Shown: piece after piece, positions 23,017 to 33,954 of the stretch
How the letters are laid out: each line of letters opens with the position of its first letter
Position numbering within the stretch: position 1 is the stretch's first letter
Made by a program: the position numbers and the translations under genes
Source: Podospora pseudocomata
Taxonomy: Eukaryota; Ascomycota; Sordariomycetes; Sordariales; Podosporaceae
Length of the DNA stretch: 64,000 bases
Assembly: GCF_035222375.1 (NCBI RefSeq)
Contig: NC_085891.1
Span: forward strand, 1,798,001 to 1,862,000
Reading direction: 5' to 3'
The notes under the pieces: model-generated
The model's input: only the letters and a program-made list of their open reading frames with translations
Databases searched by the model: none
Told to the model about the DNA's origin: nothing

Positions 23017-23533
23017 CGAAACGGCGGGAAACAATAGAACCGAGTTATTCGTACTGGAGAATGAGTAAAACACCCTCGCCCTGCTGTTCTGCACGCACGC
23101 GCGGGTCTTGAGAGCTTGTTCGTGGTGTTGTTGTTTTCCGAGGTCAAACTCTCATCCGCGAGGACTGGCAGAACAAGAGACGTGAGGTTTGAGAAAAGGA
23201 AGGGCTGGTCTGACAGGGCGAGGAATCTAATCAAGTGAGAAAGAAAAAAAAAACAGACTCGAAGAGGGCGAAGAGAGATGGAGGCCAGGGGAACGCCTCG
23301 CCAGGAAATTACCGGTCGCTGGCGGATGCCCTGGAACCAGGTGTGGATTGGGGTGGTCTGCGCGCGCTGCTGCAAGCATCCCATCAGGGTTAAGTGGAGG
23401 GGCCTGCCGTGTACCTTGGCCACCTGGTAATTTGACCACGCCCTGCGGCCCCCTGTCGCTCACCAACAGCACCACACCTGCAGCACCCAACACCCATGGG
23501 TGATGATGGATCACCATCACCAACCCCGACCCA

Positions 23534-23575
23534 CCATCGACCATCGACCATCGACCATCGACCATCGACCATCGA
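23534..23575. repeat. Tandem repeat of CCATCGA, six perfect copies
   Basis: Six contiguous 7-bp units, flanked by related CCACC/CCCTCACC sequence. It lies about 520 bp upstream of the LCB2 start. Confidence 0.9.
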
Positions 23576-24388
23576 CCCTCACCCTCCACCCTCCACCAGC
23601 CCAGTGCCCTTCCCGTTGCCGAGACGTCCGGTGCGCTTCCGGGACTGACTGAGGGGGGTCATGATTCCATCATTATTCAGCTTTATCAGCTTCATCAGCG
23701 TCGCTTGAGCACAGCGGTCTATCTCTACACCGGCCTCCTTCACCCTGCATTAGCAGCATATCCCAATTTGGAGATGGTGATAATACACGCTGTAAAAAAT
23801 CTGATGCCGGTCTGGTCTTGTATCCCGCCGTCCGTGGATCTCTTGAGGGCGTCCCGCCAATCGGGCTCCTTGTTTGCCCGCTCCCAGTGGCTCTCTCTCG
23901 TGCTGTCACTCCCAGAGCAGCATAGCGCCATCGTGAAGAGGCACAGAGAATGTCAGAAATCTTTCAGGGTCAGGGTCAGGGCGTGCTCCCAAGACAAAAA
24001 CACCAACAAAACTGCAGTGGTTGGAGAAGATGGAGAACCCAAAAGGAAGTGGCATGACCGAACGAGCGGTGTACAGTTTTACAAAACAGTTCCACTGGAA
24101 AGGTAACAAACCACCCGGCGGCGTCTGCCACCGTCGAACCGTTGATTGTACCACGGCAATTGCGTCAAAATCAGATGTCTTTCTTAACGGCTTTTCCATT
24201 GCCCGAATCCCGCTGCGGGCTGCTTCGAACATCTTTTATCACATTGCCCATGTGGCAGCCCCCCAGTGTTACGCGTGTTTCTGAGACTAACTGAGGTGAC
24301 AGCTGGGAGCGTCGCATGCGTTAATATAATTATACGCGGATGAGGTGAGCGGGCAGTGATCGGTGAGCACCGCCGAATACCTCGAGGC

Positions 24389-24395
24389 TATAAAA
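24389..24395 (+). promoter_or_regulatory. TATA box candidate for the acetoacetyl-CoA synthetase gene
   Basis: TATAAAA sits in a GC-rich context (GAGGCTATAAAAGCTTGG), followed 30-60 bp downstream by pyrimidine-rich sequence that could hold the transcription start. This would give a leader of about 600 nt before ATG 25066. Assignment to that gene is inferred from strand and position. Confidence 0.45.
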
Positions 24396-25065
24396 GCTTG
24401 GGGAGGGGCTTGGTCTTCCCCAGATGTACGCACTCGGTACTTCTCGCTCTACTCTCGGAATCATTCTCCGGCCAAGAAATGCTTGTTTTGCTCCCGATAG
24501 ACAAGATCAAGGAAAAGGCACAAGCTTAAACTTTTGGAGATGTCGTTCGAACATATGGAAAGCCAAAGCAGCCGCTGCGGGTTAAACAGACCGGTACCTG
24601 CATGGAAAGCTGCCGAGTGTGGAAGGGATGCCGCCGCTTGCATCATCCGTTCAGTGGCCCGACCCCGACCTCCGGTTTGCGCTGCTTGTTGTCTCGCCTT
24701 GCTGGAGCTTTCTTCTCTGGTTATCCCTCGGGTGTCGTGTGGCAAGCGTCGGCTTTCGCCGGACTCGGTCCAGTCGTTTTAGGGTCGGGATCGAAGTTTA
24801 GAGAGAGAAAGAGAGCAACGCCAGGAAGAATCCGCGGGGCACTTTTCCATTCCCCGTTGCTGGATTCCCCCTGTTGAGTATTACATCAGGGTCATCAACG
24901 ACTGTTTTGTTTCGTCGTTCTCTTTGTCGGTTTCGAACTGTGGATTTGTCCAACACCGCCACTCCATTCGTTACTACACATTGTGTCGTTCCATCATATC
25001 GCCTTGTCCAAGTTTGCCGGATATCCCCCAATTTTTTCAAGGAAAAAGAAGTGGTGGTGGACACA

Positions 25066-27244
25066 ATGACGGCATCGGAGCTCTGGAGGCACTCTGACCC
25101 TGAGGGGACCCAGATGTGGAAGTTTCTGCAGTACATAAACTCCAAGTATGGGCTGTCGTTGGCTGATTATCCCGATCTCTACAAGTGGTCAGTCGACAAT
25201 GTGGCCGACTTTTGGGGGGACGTGTGGCATTTTGCCGGCATCAAGGCTTCCAAGCCATTTGATCAGGTGCGTTTTCTGTGTAAAGTGTACCCCCTGAATT
25301 GAGCCCCTGAATTGGTCGCCCATACCACCCTATCACAGAACCTCCGTTTCCTGTGTTTGCTAACAATGCCCTCAGGTCCTGGCTCCTGATGCCCCCATGT
25401 TCCCGAGGCCCGACTTCTTTGCCGGTGCCCGTCTGAACTTTGCCGAGAACCTCTTGTTCCCAGCCAACGCCGATGTCGACGAGGATGCCGTCGCCGTCAT
25501 CACCGCTACGGAGGATGACAATGCGTTGACGGAGACAACATGGGCCGAGCTCCGCGATCAAGTACGCAGGTGCTCCAATGCTCTCCGTGCTGCTGGAGTG
25601 AAAGAAAACAGTGTCGTTGCTGGCTTCGTGGCCAACCACGTCCAGGCTCTCGTCGCCTTGCTCAGTGCTGCCACCCTCGGTGCGATTTGGACTGGCATCA
25701 GCCCTGACAGCGGCGTCAGCGCTGTCCTCGACCGTCTCGTTCAGATCCGCCCCCAGGTTCTCTTCTCCGACAACGCCACCCTCTACAACGGCAAAGAATG
25801 GTCCGGCAAGGCCAAGACGCTCGAAATCGTCGAGGCTCTCAAGCAGCACGGTCTCGAAACCGTCGTCATCATCAAAGGCCTTCCCAACTTTGAGACCGGC
25901 CTCGATGAGTTCCGCAACCTGGGCGTCAGAGCAGAGGAGCATGACTCCTTCCTGTCTTCCTCTGCCGACCAACCTCTGGTCTTCACCCAACTACCCCCAT
26001 CCCACCCCCTCTACGTCCTTTATTCGTCCGGCACCACCGGCCTCCCCAAGGCGATAGTCCACACCGCAGCCGGCACCCTCCTCCAGCACAAGAAGGAACT
26101 CTTCCTCCACTGCTCCTTGTCCCCAGCCTCGAGGATGCTGTACTTCACCACCACCTCCTGGATGATGCACCACTGGTCCGTCTCTGCCCTCTCCTGCGGC
26201 GCCTCGTTGGTTCTCTACTCGGGCAGCCCCTTCAAACCGAACGGCTACCTCTCCCTCCCCATCCTCCTCTCCAAGCTGAAGGTAACCCATTTTGGCACCT
26301 CAGCCGCGTACCTCACCACCCTCGAAGCGAACAGCGTCATTCCTATTGCGTCAGAGCACAACCTTGACCTTTCTCGACTGGAGGCAATTTACTCCACCGC
26401 CTCCCCCTTACCCCCCTCAACCTTTTCGTTTGTGTATCAAGCTTTTCCCTCTCGTGTCAACCTGGCGAGTATCACAGGCGGAACAGACATCATCTCCCTG
26501 TTTGGGGCCCCCTGTCCTTTACTCCCCGTCAAGGTTGGGGAGATTCAGTGCGCGGGACTTGGGATGGCGATTGCGGTCATGGACTCGGCGTCTTCATCCG
26601 CCGAACCGGAGCTGGTCACGACTGAAGGGGAGGAAGGCGATCTGGTCTGTCTCAAGCCGTTTCCTTGCCAGCCTTTAACCTTTTTCGGCCCTGCTGGACA
26701 GGACAAGTACCGCTCTGCGTATTTTGAGAGGTTTGGGGAGAATATCTGGCATCACGGGGATTTTGTCAAGATTCCTGACTCGAAAACGGGGGGGTTGGTC
26801 ATGTTGGGGCGGAGTGATGGGGTGCTAAAGCCGGCGGGGGTTAGGTTTGGGAGTGCGGAGATTTATAATGTGCTGACGAGACATTTTGGGGGGGAGGTGG
26901 AGGACGCAGTTTGTGTGGGGAGGCGGAGGGAGAGGGATAGGGATGAGACGGTTTGTTTGTTTGTTGTTATGAAAGAAGGGAAAGGGTTTGATGAGGGGGT
27001 TAGGAGGCGGATTGGGGAGGTGGTGAGACGGGAGCTGAGCGCGAGGCATGTGCCGGGGGTGATTGAGGAGGCGGGAGGGGGGGTGCCGAAGACGGGGAAT
27101 GGGAAGAAGATTGAGGTGGCGGTGAAGCAGATTTTGAGCGGGATGCAGGTGAGGACGAATGCTAGTGTTGCTAATCCGGAGGCGTTGGAGTGGTTTAAGG
27201 GGTGGGCCAGGAGGGAGGAGGAGAGGGAGAGGTTGCCCAATTGA
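25066..27244 (+). CDS. Acetoacetyl-CoA synthetase (acetoacetate-CoA ligase)
   Basis: Activates acetoacetate with ATP and CoA to acetoacetyl-CoA in the cytosol, linking ketone-body and leucine breakdown to sterol and fatty acid synthesis. Two exons, 25066-25266 and 25376-27244, join in phase across a 109-nt intron (GTGCGT...CTCAG) to give 689 aa. The N-terminal ACAS_N region is present (YINSKYGLSLADYPDLYKWSVDNVADFWGDVW). The AMP-forming core shows the P-loop YSSGTTGLPKAIVH at about residue 283, TTTSWMMHHW, ASITGGTDIISLF and HGDFVKI...MLGRSDGVLKPAGVRFGSAEIY. The catalytic lysine lies in PKTGNGKKIE near the C-terminus. ITGGTDI and the extra N-terminal domain favour acetoacetate over acetate ligases. 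Third codon positions turn G-rich after about 26700, unlike the C-rich first half. Confidence 0.94.
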
Positions 27245-27785
27245 TGGGGATGATGACCTGATGTAGGAATGGGCTGTTTTGATATTGTGTCTTGGTATGA
27301 ATAGATTGACATTGAAGCAAATGGCTGGCGGGCTGTAGAAGAACAACCTCGACGGGGGGTTCAGAGAGCAATCAACTTGGGCTGGTTTTAAACTACACGT
27401 ATGAAAATGGCATAGTATAAAAAGGCATGATTTGTTTTGGCAGGGGGGACAGTTGTTCTGCTTGCTCGTCGCAACTCATCAAAGTTAAAATCTAGCCATG
27501 CCACTCACAAGCTGGACTTTGAAGCATTATCAATCCACATTATTGCTAGCAAAGCTTGTACCTTGCATGTCGTATCCATAACCACCATTCATTCATAGAC
27601 CTCATGACCCAAAGGAAAGATTATGAAGAGATTGACCCCCTGGAAAAAAAAAGAAAAAGAAGAAAGTTTTGACCACTACCCCCCCCTTATGCTCATCAAA
27701 CACCAAAAACACCTCGTATACATTTTCTTTCAACATCATCATCAAGTCACTTTTACCCTTCCCCAAACCCCCCATTTTTGTCTTT
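27245..27785. other. Convergent 3' region between acetoacetyl-CoA synthetase and RRM genes
   Basis: It must hold both 3' UTRs. No gene, RNA or repeat is visible beyond a short A-rich run near 27645-27662. Confidence 0.6.
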
Positions 27786-29149
27786 TCACGCCCTCCCCCC
27801 CCTCTCCCTCCTACTCCCATTAACAATAACCGGCCGCCCCCTACTCCCATCCACCACCACCGGCGCCCCCTCCTCCCTCCTCTCCCCCCCACCATCACCC
27901 CCACCCCCCCGCCTCTCCCTCCTCCGCTCCCTCTTCTGCTCCTCCATCACCCCCCTGTTCTTCTTCCCATCCCTCCCAGCAGGAATCCCCTCCGCCAACC
28001 TAGCCGTCAGCCCCCTCCCCCCAAAAGCAACCCCGTTCAGACAATCCACCGCCCCCATGGCAACCTCTGCCGACGAGAAGGTAATAAACGCCGTTCCCTT
28101 GGGTTTGTTTTCTCGGGACCTGGAACTGATAGGAATCTCGATTTGTTCTATGGCGGTGGAGTACGCTGGTGGGCAAAAGGTGGATAGCAAAGAAGAGATG
28201 TACGACTGGTCGAGGCGGCGTTTATCGAGGTTTAGCAAGATGATCTTGCGGTTTTCGAGGAGGATGAGGTCCGATGAGAGGGGGTAGGATAGGGAGAGGG
28301 AGGAGAACTCGTTAGTAAGGGAGGAGGAAGGGTCGAAGAATTCTTGATGTGGAGGGGCGGGGTAGTATCCTTCGGTGGTGTTGCTGCCTGGGGGACCGGG
28401 GTAGTAGGTTTCCCCTGGGTTGGGGTAAAGGGTTGTGCCAGGGAAGGGCTGAGCAACGGGGAGGTCTTGGAGGGTGGTGGGGGGGTATTCTTGGGGGGTG
28501 GTGGTGTAGGCTGGGTAGGAGGGCCAGGTTTGGTCGGTGGTGTACTGGATCGGGGAGGTGCACTCTGAGTTGCGTCCCATGGTGTCGACCGGGTCAGGGT
28601 TGGTTGGGTAGGCGTAGTATGTGTCTGGGGCTGGCTGGGGGGCGGAGGGGTCTTCGACTACGCGGCCTCGTTGGTGCCCTTTGAGCATGATGGCGTGGTA
28701 GTCGTTGGGCGGGAGCTTGACGACGGTGGACTGGTCTCTGTTTCTGGCGTCGGCTTGGAGGCAGCGGTAGTGAAGGGTGTTGCCGTCTAGGAACTCTGTG
28801 TGAGGGTGAGTTTCGTTAGCTAGGAATGATATCAACAAAAGGAAACACAGAGTGCTTACTGTACGCCTTCTCAAAGTTCTCCAGCCCCTTGACCCGGACG
28901 AAGCCCGCGGTCGGGTCATAGATCAGGCAAAAGTCTACCTCGCAGACTTGAGAAACAAAAGCCTTGAGATCTTTCCATGTTGTGCTGTGTGAGAACTGCA
29001 GGGAGACATCGGGGTTAGCCTCAGAGACAAGCCGGTTCGAAAAGGACTGCGGCTACATTTGCAATAGTGACGTAATATAATCCAGTGATATTCCCCGGCG
29101 GGACTGTGACAAGAACCAGATTTTGGTGATGGGCTTGGCTGCGAGACAT
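27786..29149 (-). CDS. RNA-binding protein with two RRM-like domains
   Basis: Three exons, 29149-29057, 28995-28860 and 28795-27786, join in phase across 61- and 64-nt introns to give 412 aa. The first RRM is reconstructed over the junctions (NITGLYYVTIAN, then TTWKDLKAFVSQVCEVDFCLI, then AGFVRVKGLENFEKAY) at about residues 20-90. A Pro/Tyr-rich linker follows. The second RRM has RNP2-like KIILLNLDKRRL and RNP1-like KGTAFITFSSAEVA (about 255-345). The tail is Arg/Gly-rich (REERRGGGGDGGGERR-like), typical of RNA-binding proteins. I cannot assign it to a named yeast protein. A role in mRNA processing or translation is inference from domains. RNP motifs in the first domain are weak, so it may bind protein rather than RNA. 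Confidence 0.84.
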
Positions 29150-31216
29150 TGTCGACACGGCCGTGTCTTGATGTTCAGGGTCCAGCTAACTTCATTCGGT
29201 TTTTCTGCGGAAGAGGCTGTTGGTTTCAGGCGATCGACTCTTCTAGACTGACGGCTTACAAGGCGCTCAAGGAAATTTAAAAGGACCGGCGAAACTGAAG
29301 GTGAAGATATAGCAAAGTATTGGCGGAATATTTCTCGTGGTCGTGATCGACTGAGCCAAAACTCCAAGTCAAGTGGACAGAGCAAAATGAAAACACGCCA
29401 GGAACTATTCAGACAAAAGGTTGAACGATAGGAAGGCCAGGGATGGGGTTCCAAGGTACAAAGGGAGAACGAATATCTGGTATATATACTACATGCCGCT
29501 GGGGGCGTCATGGTTTGGGGGGCAATCATCTTCCACGAGGCAGCCCCAGGCGCCTCTCAACCAAAACAGATCATGAAGAGCTCGACCACCTTCCAAGGAG
29601 GCCCAAGGGCTTGCAGACGGCATGGTTTGTCAGATGTGATATCCAACCTTTTTCCGTCCTGAACTGCAGATGGGCTGCATGCGCGATACGGCAACCTGGT
29701 AGAGATCTTGGTCCGTCACGCCCGGCCCTTGTTGCTGTTTACTGTACCCAGTACCAACTGACGATTCAATCCACACCCCTTCAAAGTGTAGATTGTTATC
29801 GACAGTTCACGAGCGTCTCGACCGTGCCGAGGTGAGTTGCCGTATGCCTGAAAACATGACAAGAAGCGGGCCGAGAGACAATGTAGCTCCCGAGGACTAG
29901 CTGAAACGAGCTGCATGATGGGTAGCCACAGCGCCCCTACACGGGGGGAGTGTCTCAAGGCAGAAGGTGTGGGAACTTCTCGTCCAGGAGACGAGGTGAA
30001 TCGAGCCAACCACCCCCGTCAACCAACTACCAGGTAGGTGGTAGCACTAAAGATAGTTGACTGTAGTTGACAGGCCTGGATGACAGGCGGCTCAAAAGCC
30101 ATGGCGGTGTCACATACAAGCTACCTATAACGTTACATGGTGTAGGTGCCGTTTTGTCCTTCGTGTGCTAAACCCTGGGGAACACAGCCAGGGTTCGAGG
30201 ACCTGCCCCGGCGTTCTTTGTGCGGAGAAGCTGTGGCTGAATGTGGGAGGCGTCACCATACAGAGAGTCAACCCAGGCTTGAAGTCAAACGCCACCCTCA
30301 ACAGCAGCCCGCAGACAGCCGTAGCATGCCCCGCTCACACCGCTATGTAAGTTCCCGATGCTGGCTGAGATACGGATACATCTCGGTACATTCTTCTGAA
30401 GTTTGTGGCGAAGACAACCGCGTGCTTGAACCAAGGGTAAAACCTGGCATGGGGTGCTGTTGAAGATTCCCCATGGACAAAATCTGTGATAACGCTGCAG
30501 GAATCCTGTAAGAACACCATGACGGCGCCTAGTTACTTCCGGGTCAAATAAGGGCAGCACCAACAGAATAGGGACTGAGACATTGAGCTTCCCCCCACCT
30601 TAGGACCCCAATCGCTGCTAGTTGCTGCGGGTATTAACAGTAGTCTGAAGAGCAAACATTTCTAAAAGACAAACTGAAGCGGAGCTGCTGCGAGGACACT
30701 GAGCTAGCGCCTGCGGAGAGCAATAGCTTTCGCCCGTGAAAGGTGAAGAGCAGGCGTCCCACCCCCTCGAGATTAGATCGGTAGGAGAAAAGCAATATGG
30801 TGACGTTGGCAGTAGTTTTGAAGCAGTAGTGTAACACCGCGTGTAAGCCGTGGGACTTCGCCCTGCCTTGTCACCCCTCGATGTGACAAGATTTCCTCTA
30901 AACGTGGTGGTCGCCCCGGTGCCGTTGACTCGAAGGTTGGCTTGGACTTGAGCTGTCCAAATCCGCTGAGGCTTGCATGAAGCTTCGTCGAGTTCCGACA
31001 TGTCAGACGGCTACTGACTCACGGCAGGCTTCCCCGGACCACATCGCCCAATGGCAGCTATCCAGGTTCCTGGGTCGTAGGGATCATTCGCCAAGCCCTG
31101 TATGCTCTCGGCTGGCGAGGGGGGGGATCGAACTCAAGTTTGCACAACTGACTGTCTTGCCCGCCAAGGCATAAAGTTTCAGGCAAATACCGAAGTGCAA
31201 GTGATGCGATGACGTT
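29150..31216. other. Intergenic region between the RRM gene and the WRAP73-like gene
   Basis: About 2 kb without a supportable gene. It includes the 5' region of the RRM gene (29150-29450) and the 3' UTR of the WRAP73-like gene (about 31000-31216). Open frames are short and overlap on both strands. A tRNA-like fragment at about 31108-31166 was considered and rejected. ACCAGGTAGGTGGTA near 30030 is one of several dispersed CCTACCTA-type motifs. Confidence 0.55.
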
Positions 31217-32958
31217 CTACCTTTTGTGCACAAAGGTGTCCTCTAGTTCGCTGTAGTCATCGTCGTCGTCTTCAACGGCTCTGGCCCTGTCTGGACCGTC
31301 CTGTTCTGCCGGAACCAGTTCGAGCGGCGACTCTTCCCGTGTCTCTGCTGCGTAGCTCGGCTCCGGACTGTGGTGGCTGGCCCACGGAGGTGCAACTTCG
31401 TCCAGTTCGATCAGACAACCCAGTACGTAATGCTGGGCGTCTGAGAAGAAGAGCGACGGACCACTTGCCATACCAGACCCTAACCACGAGGCCCGGGGCT
31501 TGCCACTTGTTTTGAGTCCAGGGAGGTGTTGGGAAAAGTCAACTGATCGAGGCCCTTCTGAGAGAGGGTCCCACACAAAGACGATACCATTGTATTGCTC
31601 GCCCTCGCATCGAATGAGAAGTGTCTCGGCAACATGAGGATGCCACGACAGGACGCTGATGTTCCCGTGGAAGAGCAGCACTGCACGCAACTCTGCGGCC
31701 TCCAGATCCCAGATCCAGACCGTGCCGGGTGAGTCTTCCAGCCGTGTGGCTACGAGTGCCGACGTGGGATCGAATGAGATGGCCGCACAGCCCGACACAG
31801 GCTCTGAGTTGTCCTGCAGCCGGGGCGCCGGGGAGATGACCTGCGTAGTCCGCAAGAAGGTGTGCATGATAGGGCCAGTTTGCGACACGCCGATCTGCTC
31901 TTGCCAGACCTATAGAATGCGAGTCAGTTGAAGGCCCTTCACATGGAGGTGCGGTGTAGTGATTGCTGTACCCACCTGGAGTGTCTCTGTGGAAGCAACA
32001 GACTTTGGATGACGAAGGCGCATAGTCTCTGTTACGGAAGCCATGTTGAAAATGCACACTGACCGACTACAATCGCCAACAGCTAGGAAACGGGCATCGG
32101 CTGACAGCTGAAGCGCCTTGACGCCGGCTCCAATGGCGTAGTCTCTGTCCTCCAATGAAGGATTCGCAGGGCCTGACCAGGTCTTGAACAAGTGTCCATC
32201 TGACGTATAGAAGATTACTTTGTGTCCCTGCGCAGCTGATTCCCAGACGACAAGCCATCGTCCGTCTGGGCTCCATGTAATTCCCTGGGCATCAATGGTA
32301 TCAGGAGCCCATGACCTCTGCAACTCTCTGGTCGGATATGAGTGAATGCTTATTAGGTCTTTGCCAGAGACTCTGGAGAGCAAGGCAAGATGACGTGTTT
32401 GGGGCCGAAAAGAAAAGCATCTAGAAGCGGACGAAGGAGAAAAAACCTTGGGGGTGTTGATCTCGGCAACCCTAGACGAGGTGAGATCGAACAGAGAGAA
32501 CTTCAGGCCGTATGACGAGATCACGCAGACCTCGGCATCTGAGGCACCAAAGCCAACATAAGCTGGCTTCGTGCCGGGCACAGAGGCGGTTCGGATGGCA
32601 GCATGGAAGCTGCTGTCAAGCGCAGAAACAACGCGAACTTGTTCAGGTCCAGCTATGAGCAACAGGCGTGATGACGGTGACCACTGGAAACCGAGAATGG
32701 GGCCGGCAAAGTCCTGGGGCAGTTTGATCACATTGACAACCTCCGGGCTGCGGACGGCTCTGATATGGACAAGGGATGAGAGAAGAGTCGCAATATGTTG
32801 GCCGTCTGGACTGGGGACAGAGTGCGATGATGCTATTGGCGGCGTCAGCGAAGCCCTGCGTCCAGATGGTCGACATAGGTATAGTATCATATCACACACA
32901 CTCTCTCTCTCACACACACACACACACACTCACACTTTAGGCTCCTGGAGAACTTCAT
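31217..32958 (-). CDS. WD40 protein of the WRAP73/Wdr8 family
   Basis: In fission yeast Wdr8 and in animals WRAP73 act with Msd1/SSX2IP to anchor microtubule minus ends at spindle pole bodies or centrosomes. Three exons, 32958-32934, 32832-31976 and 31909-31217, join in phase across introns of 101 and 66 nt to give 524 aa. The tiny first exon (MKFSRSLK) leads into SSSHSVPSPDGQHIATL, matching the MNFSEVFK...SPDGKYLAS start of the human protein. WD-type blades include PILGFQWSPSSRLLLIAG, GITWSPDGRWLVVWES, VKALQLSADARFLAVGDCSRSV, ISFDPTSALVATR...GTVWIWDLE and ISVLSWHPHVAETLL. The end is acidic (EDDDDDYSELEDTF). The first intron is mainly a CA/CT microsatellite in contact with the donor site. Confidence 0.88.
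32884..32935. repeat. CT/CA microsatellite within intron 1 of the WRAP73-like gene
   Basis: On the plus strand a (CT)n run (32901-32910) is followed by (CA)n and interrupted CACT units up to 32935. On the transcribed strand it reads GTGAGT(GT)n(GA)n and begins at the 5' splice site itself. Confidence 0.85.
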
Positions 32959-33954
32959 GTTGATATTCTTCTTAAGATAGAGAGGGAGAATCGAGAGAGA
33001 GATGGCCTCACACCTTCCGTCCGTGCAGTATAGCTAGGTAGTAAGTAGTAGATATTATCATGCAACGCGTATGCAGGTAGCCGGGAGGACTTGATCGCTG
33101 AATGCTGCTGTTGCTGATGGAAACACTGCGTAAGCAAGTCGCAGGATGCGTGGCTGCTGCTCGAGCACCAAAGTGGGAAGCAAACACTGCACGGCCGTGA
33201 GGGCTGAGCGAGGGAGTATGTACGATTGCTCGTATGGAGATAGCCTATAAACAGTCTGTCCGGAGGTGGTGATAGTGGTGTTGCTTTCGGGACGAGGTAC
33301 TGGGTACTTGGTCGCGTCGTTGGCTGGGCCGGTACTTTGGACCAAAAAATTCATGAACGCGGCGTGCCTGACGTTCCGTGCCAGGCGACCGGTGGACAGA
33401 GGCTGCCAAGAATGGCGGGGACCTTTTCTACGCTCTACACTAGAAGCTTGGACCTCTGGTTCTCGCCGACATCCGAGCATCTGGGGCCGGTCCGCAGTGA
33501 CCCGCTTTTTGCCGAGTGCAGCTGCTGTCTCTTCACTCTTGTGCCATTTTGGCGGGGGAAGGAGGCGATGAAGGGAACTCTTTCCCCTCGACGGAGTTGC
33601 TGAGTCACACAAGGAAATGTCAGTCATCAGCAGCAGTCAAGCATCGTCAAGGGTAGATGCCAGATGCCAGGTCCTGAATCGGCATGCTGGCCTCTCGTTA
33701 ATCTTGGATACTTGTCCCGTATCGATATTTGTAAGATATCTATTGGATCAAACTTGATGTCACTCCGTCACCACTCTCACCCACCAGTCTCCGCGGAGTC
33801 GGCGCGGACCGAGTCCACCTCCAGACGGGAACAAACATAACTTGGCCATGGTGCCCCGCCACCCTTCTCATTGTTGCAGAAACACCCTGACAGAATACCG
33901 GTAGTAGCAGTCAGTCAGCCTTCAACTCACACTTTTAGTTATTACCTACCTACT
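32959..33954. other. Divergent region between the WRAP73-like and MOCS1-like genes
   Basis: About 1 kb between genes pointing away from each other. No protein-like frame or RNA gene is visible. A CTACCTACTATGG segment lies immediately at the MOCS1-like start codon. Confidence 0.6.

Larger units (their letters stand above)
23017..25065. other. Divergent upstream region of LCB2 and acetoacetyl-CoA synthetase
   Basis: A 2-kb region between two genes transcribed away from each other. It holds a CCATCGA tandem repeat at 23534-23575 and a good TATA box at 24389-24395 (both listed separately). Open frames at 23705-24106 and 24021-24284 have no recognisable content. Much of 24400-25065 is probably the 5' leader of the synthetase gene. 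Confidence 0.55.

Noticed and set aside
31108-31166. tRNA-like fragment on the minus strand
   Set aside because: It has GAGTTCGATCC like a box B, a CAGTCAGTTG like a D-arm, and ends that could pair (TGGCGGG/CTCGCCA), but the T-arm cannot pair and the body is too short. At most a decayed tRNA-derived scrap.
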